This document shows, in pieces, positions 45,843 to 55,687 of a stretch of DNA of 64,000 bases. The notes under the pieces were generated by a model. That model ran no database searches and had not been told where the DNA came from. It saw only the letters and a list, made by a program, of their open reading frames with translations. The stretch is from contig CALUJA010000010.1 in the NCBI GenBank assembly GCA_944320845.1, positions 42,372 to 106,371 on the forward strand. The letters are read 5' to 3'. The position numbers and the translations under genes are program-made. Source of the DNA: an uncultured Phocaeicola sp. Lineage in GTDB: Bacteria > Bacteroidota > Bacteroidia > Bacteroidales > Bacteroidaceae. The first letter of the stretch is position 1. Each line of letters opens with the position of its first letter.

Positions 45843-46727
45843 TCAAAAATATTTTCCCGGCAGACAAAAACTATTTTCATTCAGGCAAAAATCCTGCAAT
45901 GCCAGTCTTGCACAGGCGTATCCCTCGTCATACAGCGCCGTCAGCTTGCTGATATCCCGCTCAATGCGGTTTACCGTCACTTTCCGAACGGGCCGGATGG
46001 CCAATATCTTCCCTTCATCCTCCATCTTCTCCACCAATTCCAGCTGCACATTATAAGCTTCACACCGGCGGCTTAAGGCCTGGCGCAGACGGGGATAACG
46101 GCGATAAATGAAACTTGGCACACGAATATCCTTTTCTGTCTTGCGGAAACCGCGGTTTCGCGTAAGGACAACCACATTGAAGCCATATCCCTGCTCTACG
46201 GCACGCATGACGGGAATGGAATCGACTATGCCTCCGTCCAGCATCGGATGCCCGTCAACATACGTTATGGGGCAGACATACGGCAGGCTGCTCGAGGCTT
46301 TCGCTATGTCCAGCAGGCGCTTCTCGTCGTGCTTCTCTTCCAAATAGCAGGCACGCCCCGTCACACAGTCGGTCGTCACCATCTCAAAACGGGCCGGATT
46401 ACGGAAATACGCATCATAGTCATAAGGCAGGATTTCTTTCGGGAAAAGCTCGTAAAGCAGACGCTGGTCCAGAATGCTGTGCTGATACCACAAATGCTTC
46501 AATCCGATATAATGATATTTGTCGAGCAAATCGATGTTGCTGTATTTTGCCCTGCCACGCTGGCGGGACATATAGGACAAGCCGTTGCACGCCCCTGCCG
46601 AAACCCCGACGGCATAGGGAAACTCCACGCCATAATCCATCATATAGTCCAAGACACCACAGGTAAATACTCCGCGCATGCCTCCGCCTTCAAGCACCAG
46701 ACCGGTTTTCCGAAAATCCATCTCCAT
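45843..46727 (-). CDS. Patatin-like phospholipase
   Basis: A 294-residue lipid acyl hydrolase with the patatin dyad: oxyanion loop EGGGMRGVFTCGVL, nucleophile Ser in GVSAGACNG and Asp in MLDGGIVDS. It has no signal peptide. Several ATGs lie near the N-terminus (46751, 46733, 46727, 46721); the promoter box at 46749-46756 rules out the first. The substrate is unknown; relatives such as YjjU hydrolyse phospholipids. It is divergent from the Xaa-Pro aminopeptidase gene. Confidence 0.92.
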   Translation of the reverse strand: MEMDFRKTGLVLEGGGMRGVFTCGVLDYMMDYGVEFPYAVGVSAGACNGLSYMSRQRGRAKYSNIDLLDKYHYIGLKHLWYQHSILDQRLLYELFPKEILPYDYDAYFRNPARFEMVTTDCVTGRACYLEEKHDEKRLLDIAKASSSLPYVCPITYVDGHPMLDGGIVDSIPVMRAVEQGYGFNVVVLTRNRGFRKTEKDIRVPSFIYRRYPRLRQALSRRCEAYNVQLELVEKMEDEGKILAIRPVRKVTVNRIERDISKLTALYDEGYACARLALQDFCLNENSFCLPGKYF

Positions 46728-46748
46728 ACACATTTGTTTTATTACACA

Positions 46749-46756
46749 CAAATATA
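46749..46756 (-). promoter_or_regulatory. -7 box for the patatin gene
   Basis: Read leftward the bases are TATATTTG. It lies over the upstream ATG at 46751, so translation must begin downstream. Confidence 0.45.
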
Positions 46757-46798
46757 TATTTTTTCAAGATAAAACCAACGGGCTTCTGATTTATTTGT

Positions 46799-46806
46799 TA
46801 CATTTG
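46799..46806 (+). promoter_or_regulatory. -7 box for the Xaa-Pro aminopeptidase gene
   Basis: TACATTTG lies 53 nt ahead of the ATG at 46859. It is divergent from the patatin promoter 43 bp away. Confidence 0.5.
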
Positions 46807-46858
46807 CATTACAAATCATGCACACATCACAGGAATATGACATTTAAATGAAATAACT

Positions 46859-48250
46859 ATGTTTGACACTCTCATTTATCAAAACCGGCGCAAGGCTCTG
46901 CGCAAAAAGATAGGAAACGGGCTCATCCTTCTGTTAGGAAACAATGAAGCTCCCGCCAACTATCCGGACAATACATATAAATTCCGTCAAGACAGTTCGT
47001 TTGTCTATTTCTTCGGACATTCCCATCCGGGCTATGCCGGCATTATCGATGCAGACAACGGGGAAGACTACTTCTTCGGCGACGATGTGGATATGGACGA
47101 CATCATCTGGATGGGGCCTCAGCCGAGCATCAAGGAACTGGCCGCCCAGGTGGGTGTAGAGAAAAGCTTCGCTTATGACAAGTTAAAAGAGACGGTAAGC
47201 AAGGCCATCGCCCAACGACGGAAGATTCATTTTCTTCCGCCCTACCGTCATGACAACATGCTGCTGCTGGAAGACCTGACCGGAATCCGCGCCTCGCTGA
47301 CAAGAAAGCACGCGTCACTCGAACTGATAAAGGCAATCGTGTCGCTCCGCTCCGTAAAAGAACCCTGCGAAATAGCCGAGATAGACAAGGCTTGCAACGT
47401 GGGATACGAAATGCACACCACGGCAATGCGTCTTTGCAAGCCGGGCGTTTCAGAACAATACATAGCCGGAGTACTGGACGGCATCGCTTCCTCCTACGGG
47501 CGGATGGTATCATTCGCTACGATTCTTACCCAAAACGGACAGACACTGCACAATCACGACCACAGTCATATACTGGAAAAAGGACGCCTGATGCTGACCG
47601 ATGCAGGTGCCGAGCTTATGAGCAGCTACTGTTCTGACCATACACGGACAATCCCTGTAGGCGGGAAATTCACAAGCCGGCAGCTTGATATATATAATAT
47701 TGTATTGGCCTGTCACGACAAGGCACTGGAACTTGCGCGCCCGGGCATTACCTACAAGTCCGTTCACTTAGAAGTGTGCAAGGTTTTGGCGCAGGGATTA
47801 AAAGATTTGGGTCTGATGAAAGGCAACGTGGAGGATGCGGTAAATGCCGGTGCCCACGCCTTGTTCCTGCCTCACGGATTAGGACATATGATGGGACTTG
47901 ATGTGCACGACATGGAAGACCTCGGACAATGTCATGTGGGTTACGATGACGAAATCCAGCCTTCCGCCCAATTCGGTCTGGCTTCCCTCCGCATGGGCCG
48001 TCGGCTGCAAGAGGGATTCGTCATTACCGACGAGCCGGGATGTTACTTTATCCCTGCCTTGATTGACAAATGGAGAGCGGAAAAACAGCATACCGACTTT
48101 CTCAATTTCGAAGCGATTGAGAAATACAAGGATTTCGGAGGCATCCGCCTGGAAGACGATATACTGATAACTTCAAACGGGTCACGGTTTACCGGAAACA
48201 AGCACATACCCATCACTCCCGAAGAAGTGGAAAACATCATGAATGAATAA
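46859..48250 (+). CDS. pepP: Xaa-Pro aminopeptidase (M24B, PepP)
   Basis: A 463-residue metallopeptidase removing N-terminal residues before proline. The N-terminal domain is followed by the pita-bread catalytic domain with metal ligands Asp248 (TDAGAE), Asp260 (SDHTRTIP), His343 (HGLGHMMG), Glu392 (TDEPG) and Glu432 (GIRLEDD). No signal peptide, so cytosolic, where it would finish peptides generated by exported enzymes such as DPP4. A secreted C1 peptidase follows 30 nt later. Confidence 0.95.
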   Translation: MFDTLIYQNRRKALRKKIGNGLILLLGNNEAPANYPDNTYKFRQDSSFVYFFGHSHPGYAGIIDADNGEDYFFGDDVDMDDIIWMGPQPSIKELAAQVGVEKSFAYDKLKETVSKAIAQRRKIHFLPPYRHDNMLLLEDLTGIRASLTRKHASLELIKAIVSLRSVKEPCEIAEIDKACNVGYEMHTTAMRLCKPGVSEQYIAGVLDGIASSYGRMVSFATILTQNGQTLHNHDHSHILEKGRLMLTDAGAELMSSYCSDHTRTIPVGGKFTSRQLDIYNIVLACHDKALELARPGITYKSVHLEVCKVLAQGLKDLGLMKGNVEDAVNAGAHALFLPHGLGHMMGLDVHDMEDLGQCHVGYDDEIQPSAQFGLASLRMGRRLQEGFVITDEPGCYFIPALIDKWRAEKQHTDFLNFEAIEKYKDFGGIRLEDDILITSNGSRFTGNKHIPITPEEVENIMNE

Positions 48251-48280
48251 TTATCAATAACTTTATAAACTGAACAACTG

Positions 48281-49474
48281 ATGAAAAAACTGATTGCCCT
48301 TGCTGCTTTAGGCCTTTGCTTCAGCAGCATGTATGCTGAAGAACCGGCGAAAGACAAGCAAAACGACGGCTTTGTTTTTACAACCATAAAAGAAAGCCCT
48401 ATCACTTCCATCAAAAACCAGAACCAATCCAGCACCTGCTGGTCATTCTCCACACTCGGATTCCTGGAATCAGAACTGTTGCGGTTAGGCAAAGGGGAAT
48501 TCGACCTGTCTGAAATGTTCGTTGTCCACAAGACAATGGAGGAACGCGGGGAGAATTACGTACGATACCACGGCGATGCTTCGTTTTCTCCCGGAGGAAG
48601 TTTTGAAGACATACTGGTATGCTACGAAAAGTACGGCATGGTTCCCCAGGAAGCCATGCCTGGAATCATGTACGGGGACTCTCTGCCCAACCACAATGAA
48701 CTGGATGCCGTAGCGGGAGCATACGTTGAAGCCATCGGAAAAGGAAGGCACAGCAAACTTTCTCCGGTATGGAAGAAAGGCCTTTCCGCCATCTACGACA
48801 CTTATTTAGGCGAATGCCCGGAAAAATTCACCTATAAAGGAAAGACTTATACACCGAGAACATTTGCCGATGAAGTTTTGGAACTGAATCCCGACGACTA
48901 TGTTTCGCTGACTTCGTATACGCATCACCCGTTTTACACCCAGTTCTTCATCGAGGTTCAAGACAACTGGCGCAACGCCTTGTCATATAACCTGCCGATT
49001 GACGAACTGATGGAAGTGATGGATTATGCCGTAAACCACGGCTATACATTCGCATGGGGAGCCGATGTGAGCGAAGAAGGATTCACGCGCGACGGCGTGG
49101 CAGTCTGCCCGAATGCCGCCAAAGGAGCCGAACTGACGGGGTCGGACATGGCCCGCTGGCTGGGACTCAGCAAGGCTGACAAGCGCAAAGAGCTGACAAG
49201 CAAGCCACTTCCCGAAATCGAAGTAACGCAAGAAATGCGCCAGACGGCGTTCGACAACTGGGAGACTACCGACGACCACGGCATGCTGATATACGGTCTG
49301 GCCAAAGACCAGAACGGAAAAGAGTATTATATGGTCAAGAATTCATGGGGCAAGAGCGGCAAATACAAAGGAATCTGGTATGCTTCCAAAGCTTTTGCCA
49401 AATACAAGACGATGAACATCCTGATTCACAAAGACGCGATACCTGCCGCCATCGCCAAAAAGTTAGGCCTGTAA
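48281..49474 (+). CDS. Secreted C1 peptidase, bleomycin hydrolase type (copy 2)
   Basis: The 397-residue product has a signal peptide (MKKLIALAALGLCFSSMYAEE) and catalytic Cys53 in KNQNQSSTCWSF, His in TTDDHGMLIYG and Asn in YYMVKNSWG. It is clearly paralogous to the 35055-36239 gene: the two share FTYKGKxYTP, LPLDE/LPIDELME and matching C-termini. It follows the Xaa-Pro aminopeptidase gene by 30 nt and ends at a strong terminator. Presumably a periplasmic or surface aminopeptidase. Confidence 0.93.
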   Translation: MKKLIALAALGLCFSSMYAEEPAKDKQNDGFVFTTIKESPITSIKNQNQSSTCWSFSTLGFLESELLRLGKGEFDLSEMFVVHKTMEERGENYVRYHGDASFSPGGSFEDILVCYEKYGMVPQEAMPGIMYGDSLPNHNELDAVAGAYVEAIGKGRHSKLSPVWKKGLSAIYDTYLGECPEKFTYKGKTYTPRTFADEVLELNPDDYVSLTSYTHHPFYTQFFIEVQDNWRNALSYNLPIDELMEVMDYAVNHGYTFAWGADVSEEGFTRDGVAVCPNAAKGAELTGSDMARWLGLSKADKRKELTSKPLPEIEVTQEMRQTAFDNWETTDDHGMLIYGLAKDQNGKEYYMVKNSWGKSGKYKGIWYASKAFAKYKTMNILIHKDAIPAAIAKKLGL

Positions 49475-49503
49475 TCCGTTAAGACAGACTGAATACAAAT
49501 AAT

Positions 49504-49547
49504 AAAACGGCTGATTCCATAAATTTAATCATGGAATCAGCCGTTTT
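49504..49547 (+). terminator. Strong intrinsic terminator after C1 peptidase copy 2
   Basis: Seventeen-base perfect arms (49504-49520 and 49531-49547) enclose a 10-nt loop, followed by a T/C-rich tract. The rest of the 49475-49782 gap holds no gene; a palindrome AAAACCGGTTTT lies at 49644-49655. Confidence 0.88.
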
Positions 49548-49782
49548 CTCTTTCTTTTTTTCTAACTTTACGGATTGAACGGGAAAAGGACAGTGTTTCA
49601 TATTTCAATCTGACACATTGGAAACTGAATCGGATGCTGACGAAAAACCGGTTTTCTCCTGACAAGACTTTTTTTCCGGCAGAGAATCTTACTCAGGAAA
49701 CCCTACCTTCCCGCAACATCAGGGCACAAAAAGGCAAGACAGTCCTGACCTAAAAGCAGAAATAAAAGAAAAACAGATATAA

Positions 49783-51504
49783 ATGAACTACAAATGGAAC
49801 TATCGACCTCCTACACAAGAGCAAAGAGAAGCAGCCAAGGCACTGGCCAAAGAGATAGGAATAAGCCCTATCCTATGCAAGCTGCTGCTTGAGCGGGGGA
49901 TAACCTCTGCTGCGGAAGCCAAGCGATTCTTCCGCCCGCAGCTGAGCGAACTGCATGACCCGTTTCTGATGAAGGACATGAGCCGGGCTGTGGAACGCCT
50001 GAACAAGGCAATGGGAAAGAAAGAACGTATCCTCGTGTATGGAGACTATGATGTGGACGGCACAACGGCCGTTGCATTGGTTTATAAATTCCTTCAACAG
50101 TTTTATTCGAACATAGACTATTACATTCCCGACCGGTACAACGAGGGCTATGGGGTTTCAAAAAAGGGAATAGACTATGCCTATGAGACGGGAGTCAAGC
50201 TGATTATCGTCTTAGACTGCGGCATAAAGGCCGTAGAGGAAATTTCTTATGCCAAAGAAAAAGGCATCGACTTCATCATCTGCGACCACCATGTCCCCGA
50301 TGAGACCCTTCCTCCCGCCGTTGCCATACTGAACGCCAAGCGCGAAGACTCGACATACCCCTACAAGCACCTGTCGGGATGTGGCGTAGGCTTTAAGTTC
50401 ATGCAGGCTTTCGCCCTCAACAACGGGATTGAGTTCCACCAGCTGACCCCTTTGCTGGATTTGGTGGCCGTCAGCATCGCATCCGACATTGTTCCAATCA
50501 TGGGAGAAAACCGCGTTTTGGCCTATCACGGACTGCGCCAGCTTAATTCCAATCCCAGTGTCGGCCTGAAGGCAATCATCGATGTATGCGGACTTTCCGA
50601 CAAGGAAATAACCATCAGCGACATTGTATTCAAGATAGGGCCGCGCATCAACGCATCGGGACGGATACAGAACGGCAAGGAAGCCGTAGACCTGCTTATC
50701 GAAAAAGATTTTCAGACAGCACTCGAAAAAAGTAATCGCATAAACCGCTACAACGAAACCCGCAAGGATTTGGACAAAAGCATGACGGAAGAAGCCAACC
50801 GGATAGTGGACAACCTGTCTGATTTATCTGAGCGGCGCTCGATTGTCATCTATAACGAAGCCTGGCACAAAGGGGTAATCGGCATAGTGGCTTCGCGTCT
50901 CACCGAAATCTATTACCGCCCGGCCGTTGTGCTGACACGTACGGAAAATCTGGCCACCGGCTCCGCCCGCTCGGTTTCAGGCTTCGATGTGTATAAGGCA
51001 ATAGAGCACTGCCGCGACTTATTAGAGAATTTCGGAGGGCATACCTATGCCGCCGGACTTTCCATGAAGATTGAAAACGTGCCGGAATTCACGCGACGCT
51101 TCGAAGAGTATGTCACCAGCCACATTCTGCCAGAACAGACAAGCGCTACCATCGACATCGACGCCCAGCTGGACTTCCGTGATATCACGCCCAAGTTCTT
51201 CTTCGACCTGAAAAAGTTTAATCCTTTCGGGCCGGACAACCATAAGCCCATCTTCATTACCCAGAACGTATACGATTATGGCACGAGCAAAGTGGTGGGC
51301 AGAGACCAGGAACACATCAAGCTGGAACTGGTAGACAACAAGTCGAACAATGTAATGAACGGCATTGCCTTCGGCCAAAGTTCGCAGGTGCGTTACATAA
51401 AGACCAAACAGTCTTTCAACATCTGTTATACGATAGAGGAAAACACGCACAAACGGGGAGAAATCCAGCTGCAGATTGAAGACATCAAGCCTACATTCAA
51501 ATGA
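49783..51504 (+). CDS. recJ: Single-stranded-DNA-specific exonuclease RecJ
   Basis: A 573-residue DHH-family 5'-3' exonuclease used in recombination and mismatch repair. The first DHH motif is DYDVDGTTA (88-96), then DCGIKAVEE and DHHVPDE; a DHHA1-type domain follows (AWHKGVIGIVASRL and GFDVYKAIEHC with FGGHTYAAGLS). Full length. It lies 93 nt upstream of recQ on the same strand, a natural pairing since RecQ unwinds the DNA that RecJ degrades. Confidence 0.97.
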   Translation: MNYKWNYRPPTQEQREAAKALAKEIGISPILCKLLLERGITSAAEAKRFFRPQLSELHDPFLMKDMSRAVERLNKAMGKKERILVYGDYDVDGTTAVALVYKFLQQFYSNIDYYIPDRYNEGYGVSKKGIDYAYETGVKLIIVLDCGIKAVEEISYAKEKGIDFIICDHHVPDETLPPAVAILNAKREDSTYPYKHLSGCGVGFKFMQAFALNNGIEFHQLTPLLDLVAVSIASDIVPIMGENRVLAYHGLRQLNSNPSVGLKAIIDVCGLSDKEITISDIVFKIGPRINASGRIQNGKEAVDLLIEKDFQTALEKSNRINRYNETRKDLDKSMTEEANRIVDNLSDLSERRSIVIYNEAWHKGVIGIVASRLTEIYYRPAVVLTRTENLATGSARSVSGFDVYKAIEHCRDLLENFGGHTYAAGLSMKIENVPEFTRRFEEYVTSHILPEQTSATIDIDAQLDFRDITPKFFFDLKKFNPFGPDNHKPIFITQNVYDYGTSKVVGRDQEHIKLELVDNKSNNVMNGIAFGQSSQVRYIKTKQSFNICYTIEENTHKRGEIQLQIEDIKPTFK

Positions 51505-51597
51505 AAAATAAAGAAATAAGGAGTTGAAAAGAGTGCCCCAAGCGGCCGCAGCCTTCATTCCTTATTTCTTTACCTTCACCTTACCGCCTTTACAGAT

Positions 51598-53502
51598 ATG
51601 GACTATAAAGCCATCCTCAAACAGTATTGGGGATTCGACAGTTTTCGGGGAATACAGGAAGACATCATCAACAGCATCGGAAACGGACAAGACACCTTGG
51701 GACTGATGCCGACAGGAGGAGGAAAATCCATTACGTTTCAGGTTCCGACTCTTGCCATGCCGGGATTGTGCCTCGTCATCACGCCCCTCATCGCCTTAAT
51801 GAAAGACCAGGTGCGCAATCTTCGCGACCGGGGCATCAAGGCGGCCGCGGTATATTCCGGAATGACACGTGAAGAAATCGTAATCACCCTGGAAAACTGC
51901 ATCTTCGGCAACTACAAATTCCTTTATATATCGCCCGAACGGCTGGAAACCGAGATATTCCAGGCCAAACTCCATTACATGAAAGTGAGTTTGATAGCCA
52001 TCGACGAATCCCACTGCATATCCCAATGGGGATATGACTTCCGTCCGGCCTACCTCAAGATAGCGGAAATACGGAAGCTGCTGCCCGACACTCCGGTTTT
52101 GGCACTGACAGCAACGGCCACGCCCGAAGTGGTAAAAGACATACAGGGCAAGCTCGCCTTCCGTAAGGAAAATGTATTCCGGATGAGTTTCGAGCGGAAA
52201 AATCTGGCTTATGTAGTCCGCCGTACGGAAAACAAAGGCGAAGAGCTGCTCCACATCCTGGAAAGTGTGGGCGGAGCCGCCATCGTCTATACACGAAGCC
52301 GGGGCAAAACCAAGGAAACGGCCTTGTTCTTAAATGAAAACGGCATTACCGCCACATTTTATCATGCCGGACTAAACAACGATATTAAAGATGAAAGACA
52401 GAAGGCTTGGCAGAATGATAAATGCCGCGTGATGGTAGCAACCAATGCGTTTGGCATGGGAATAGACAAGCCGGATGTGCGGTTAGTCATCCATATTGAC
52501 TTTCCGGATTCACCGGAAGCCTATTTCCAAGAGGCCGGACGGGCGGGGCGCGACGGAAACAAGGCCTATGCCATCCTGCTTTATGCCCAAAGCGACAAGG
52601 CCGTATTGAAGAAGCGGATTTCGGATACGTTCCCCGACAAAGAATATGTCCGTAGGGTATATGAAGACATAAACTACTATTATCAGATGCCGATGGGCGA
52701 GGGAAAGGGACGCGTTTTCGCATTCAACATCGACGAATTCTGCCGGAACTTCAAGCATTTCCCCATACAGGCCGACAGCGCGCTGAAGATTCTGACCCGG
52801 GCGGGATATTTGGAATACACCGACGAGCAGGACAATAATTCGCGTATCATATTTACCCTGCGGAGGGATGAACTGTACCGCATCCATGAAAACAATGCAG
52901 ATACCGAAAACCTTATCCGCAACATCCTGCGCCTTTACACGGGAGTATTCAGCGATTATGCATACATCAACGAAGAAACGCTCGCTCTGCGCACGGGGAT
53001 AACCCGTCAACAAGTCTATGAGACCCTGGTACTGCTTACGAAGCGCCATATCCTGCACTACATTCCAGGCAAGAAAACGCCTTATATCATCTATACCCAA
53101 GAACGGCAGGACACGCGGCATATCCGCCTTACACGGGAAGTATATGAAGACCGGAAGGAAAGCTACGTGCGCCGTATCAAGGCAATGATTGAATATGCCG
53201 AGGCAAACGACAAGTGCCGCAGCCGGATGCTCCTCCGGTATTTCGGAGAAAAAAACGAAAACAACTGCGGACAATGCGACGTGTGTATAGCCAAACGCCA
53301 GTCAGACTTACGGCAAACAGAGTTTTCTGACATCGGGAATCGAATCCGCAGCCTTTTGTCGGCCTCCCCTCTTACACCTCACGAGCTGATGGAGCAGCTG
53401 AGAGACGAAAGTCAGGAACATGTCAAAAAAGTGCTTTCCTACCTTCTTGCCGAAGAAAAACTCCGGCAAGAAGACGGAAAGCTTTATATAGCTACCTATT
53501 GA
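51598..53502 (+). CDS. recQ: ATP-dependent DNA helicase RecQ
   Basis: A 634-residue 3'-5' helicase. Motif I is MPTGGGKS (37-44), the DEAH-type box is IAIDESHCISQWGYD (about 133-147), and the helicase C-terminal half includes TNAFGMGIDKPDVR and QEAGRAGRDG. The RQC zinc site is visible in CRSRMLLRYFGE and NNCGQCDVC. A terminal domain follows (LSASPLTPHELMEQL). Its stop overlaps the tail of the convergent Spy-like gene by 11 bp. It lies downstream of recJ. Confidence 0.97.
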   Translation: MDYKAILKQYWGFDSFRGIQEDIINSIGNGQDTLGLMPTGGGKSITFQVPTLAMPGLCLVITPLIALMKDQVRNLRDRGIKAAAVYSGMTREEIVITLENCIFGNYKFLYISPERLETEIFQAKLHYMKVSLIAIDESHCISQWGYDFRPAYLKIAEIRKLLPDTPVLALTATATPEVVKDIQGKLAFRKENVFRMSFERKNLAYVVRRTENKGEELLHILESVGGAAIVYTRSRGKTKETALFLNENGITATFYHAGLNNDIKDERQKAWQNDKCRVMVATNAFGMGIDKPDVRLVIHIDFPDSPEAYFQEAGRAGRDGNKAYAILLYAQSDKAVLKKRISDTFPDKEYVRRVYEDINYYYQMPMGEGKGRVFAFNIDEFCRNFKHFPIQADSALKILTRAGYLEYTDEQDNNSRIIFTLRRDELYRIHENNADTENLIRNILRLYTGVFSDYAYINEETLALRTGITRQQVYETLVLLTKRHILHYIPGKKTPYIIYTQERQDTRHIRLTREVYEDRKESYVRRIKAMIEYAEANDKCRSRMLLRYFGEKNENNCGQCDVCIAKRQSDLRQTEFSDIGNRIRSLLSASPLTPHELMEQLRDESQEHVKKVLSYLLAEEKLRQEDGKLYIATY

Positions 53503-53965
53503 CTGCATGTCGCCACGGCCCTTCGTTGTGGCATCCCGGCCTGCAATAAGGTCTGAACATTCTTTCCGCCGGACGACGCGGAGACTTGAACACGACCTCC
53601 AGCTGGCGGGCATTCAGGAATTCCGAGAATTTTTCCAGATACTTTTCTTTCACATCAATGGCCGAACGCTTCATTTCAAGCTCTTTCTTCAGGTTTTCCC
53701 TTATCTGGGCATCCGTAAGCTCGCCTTTCTGAAGCTCTTGTCTGCAGCCGCGCAACTCCTGCAAATATTCTTTATAAAGAGAAACAAACTTCTCGCCGGT
53801 CTTTTCGTCCAGCATCAGACGCTCCTGCATCTGTCTTGCCCGCATTTCTATCCGACGCTCCGGAGCAAATCGCTCTTTCTCAGGTCTGTCTTGAGCCGAT
53901 GCAACGCTTCCGCCACACACGAAAGCCATCAGGACTATCGCATAAAACAAATAATTAGCCTTCAT
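53492..53965 (-). CDS. Small Spy/CpxP-like periplasmic protein
   Basis: A 157-residue protein with a signal peptide (MKANYLFYAIVLMAFVCGGSVASAQ) and a highly charged helical body (RRIEMRARQMQERLMLDE, LKKELEMKRSAIDVKEKY). The pattern resembles Spy/CpxP-type (LTXXQ-like) periplasmic chaperone or stress-sensor proteins, although the repeat motif is not clearly present. A tandem ATG at 53968 is equally possible. It overlaps recQ tail to tail. Assignment is by general resemblance only. Confidence 0.7.
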   Translation of the reverse strand: MKANYLFYAIVLMAFVCGGSVASAQDRPEKERFAPERRIEMRARQMQERLMLDEKTGEKFVSLYKEYLQELRGCRQELQKGELTDAQIRENLKKELEMKRSAIDVKEKYLEKFSEFLNARQLEVVFKSPRRPAERMFRPYCRPGCHNEGPWRHAVNR

Positions 53966-54116
53966 CATTCCATGTTTTTAGGGTTACACTTTTTTCTTTT
54001 AAAGCAAGCTTGTACAAGTCATTCTTTATCCGTTAGAGCAGCAGACACGGGAAAAGTTTATCCGCTTTTCTTAATTTAACAATTCCTCCTCATTTCCAGA
54101 AGAAATTTTCATACAG

Positions 54117-54151
54117 AAAAAACGGCCTTTTCATGAGGATGAAAAGACCGT
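54117..54151 (-). terminator. Terminator of the marC transcript
   Basis: Arms 54122-54134 and 54139-54151 form a 13-bp stem with a 4-nt loop; the single irregular pair becomes G-U in leftward RNA. Six Ts follow leftward. Confidence 0.8.
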
Positions 54152-54190
54152 CCGGACAAGGATAAAAAGACTCGCGCCGCCCCTCCCCAA

Positions 54191-54790
54191 TCACTGCACG
54201 ACATGAAACTGCTCTATCAGCGTGGTGATGTTGGCCGTAAACAGGCGGACGGCAATGGCCAGCAAAATGATTCCGAAAAATTTCCGGATGATATAAATTC
54301 CTCCCTTCCCGAGCAAACGCTCGATGCGGTCGGTCATTTTCAGCACAACCCACACCCATATCATATTTAGAGTCAGGGCTATGATGATATTAAGGGTAGA
54401 ATATTCGGCGCGCAACGAAAGCAAAGTTGTAAAAGACCCTGCTCCCGCCAGCAACGGAAAGACCAACGGGACGAGAGTGGCTTCCTTTATCGGCCCCAGA
54501 TTCTTGAATATCTCGATATCAAGAATCATTTCAAACGCCATCATAAACAAGACAAACGAACCGGCTACCGCAAAAGAAGCGATGTCTACCTGAAACAGAC
54601 GCAATATCATGTCACCGGCAAAAAAGAATCCCAACAAAAGCACAAAAGCAATCAGAGTAGCTTTCACCGGACTGACCGAACGCCCCTTCTGCTTCAAGTC
54701 CAGTACAATCGGAATCGCTCCGAAAATGTCAATCACTGCAAACAAAACGATGAAAGCACTCAGTGTTTCCTGAAAATCAAAAGTACCCAT
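54191..54790 (-). CDS. MarC-family integral membrane protein
   Basis: A 199-residue hydrophobic protein with about six membrane segments (for example ETLSAFIVLFAVIDIFGAIP and ATLIAFVLLLGFFFAGDMIL), a MarC/UPF0056 member. The function of the family is not firmly established; it was once linked to multidrug resistance. It is a single gene with its own terminator at 54117-54151. Confidence 0.92.
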   Translation of the reverse strand: MGTFDFQETLSAFIVLFAVIDIFGAIPIVLDLKQKGRSVSPVKATLIAFVLLLGFFFAGDMILRLFQVDIASFAVAGSFVLFMMAFEMILDIEIFKNLGPIKEATLVPLVFPLLAGAGSFTTLLSLRAEYSTLNIIIALTLNMIWVWVVLKMTDRIERLLGKGGIYIIRKFFGIILLAIAVRLFTANITTLIEQFHVVQ

Positions 54791-54935
54791 ACTGCATTTA
54801 ATTTAATCATTCCGTTCACAAAGTTAAGGCTTTTCCGGCCATCTTCCAACAGGCAGACAAACATTATCAGACCGTAAGAAACGATAAAAAAGGTAAAACA
54901 GCAGGAACGAAGTATCAGCCTGTCGAATTAATCGC

Positions 54936-54943
54936 TACTTTTG
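54936..54943 (+). promoter_or_regulatory. -7 box for the Crp/Fnr-led operon
   Basis: TACTTTTG matches the consensus 37 nt before the start codon. Confidence 0.5.
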
Positions 54944-54979
54944 TATGTTAAAAGATAACTTAATCAAAGTTAATTAGGC

Positions 54980-55672
54980 ATGGAAACAACGATGTACGAC
55001 AAGCTTTTGCAGCTTCCTCTTTTCCAAGGATTATGTAAAACAGACTTTACCAACATTCTGGAAAAGGTCAAACTTCATTTTCACCGATACGGCAAAGGAA
55101 TCCATCTGGCAAAACAGGGGGAAACCTGTGTCCAGCTGATTTTTATACTGAACGGCCAGGTCATTACAGAAGCGGAAAGCGAAGACCATCTGTACATCAT
55201 AAACGAAGTCTTAGACAGTCCAAATGTCATCGAGCCTTACTCGCTCTTCGGAATGCACACGCGTTATACAGCTTCCTACAAGGCCGCAAGCGACATAGAT
55301 GCCTTGCTTATAGACAAAAAATACATTCTGACCCAGCTCGCGAATTATGAAATATTCAATCTTAATTATTTGAATATGGTCAGTAACCGCGCCCAAACCA
55401 CCTACGGAAAGCTGTGGAACAACCATTCCAGAAATATCCAGGAAAAAATAGTCAACTTCATCCTGTCGAGATGCAGCACACCCACCGGAGCCAAGACTCT
55501 GTCCATAAAGATGGAAGACCTGGCATTCCTGATAGACGAAGCCCGCATAAACGTATCGAAGACACTGAATGAATGGCAGGAAGCCGGACTAATCAAGCTG
55601 AACCGAAAGAGAATAACCATTCCCGACCTTTCGCTGCTTGCCCAGACTGCCGAATCTGCCATCTTAAAATAA
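54980..55672 (+). CDS. Crp/Fnr-family transcriptional regulator
   Basis: A 230-residue protein with an N-terminal cyclic-nucleotide-binding-like beta-roll and a C-terminal HTH (KMEDLAFLIDEARINVSKTLNEW; recognition helix then RKRITIPD). The cAMP-binding GE...R signature is not kept: the region reads IEPYSLFGMHTRYTASYKAA, so cAMP is unlikely to be the ligand. No Fe-S cysteine cluster is evident. It is followed 15 nt later by the Dcp peptidase and probably belongs to that operon. Confidence 0.92.
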   Translation: METTMYDKLLQLPLFQGLCKTDFTNILEKVKLHFHRYGKGIHLAKQGETCVQLIFILNGQVITEAESEDHLYIINEVLDSPNVIEPYSLFGMHTRYTASYKAASDIDALLIDKKYILTQLANYEIFNLNYLNMVSNRAQTTYGKLWNNHSRNIQEKIVNFILSRCSTPTGAKTLSIKMEDLAFLIDEARINVSKTLNEWQEAGLIKLNRKRITIPDLSLLAQTAESAILK

Positions 55673-55687
55673 AAGAAAAACAAAGAT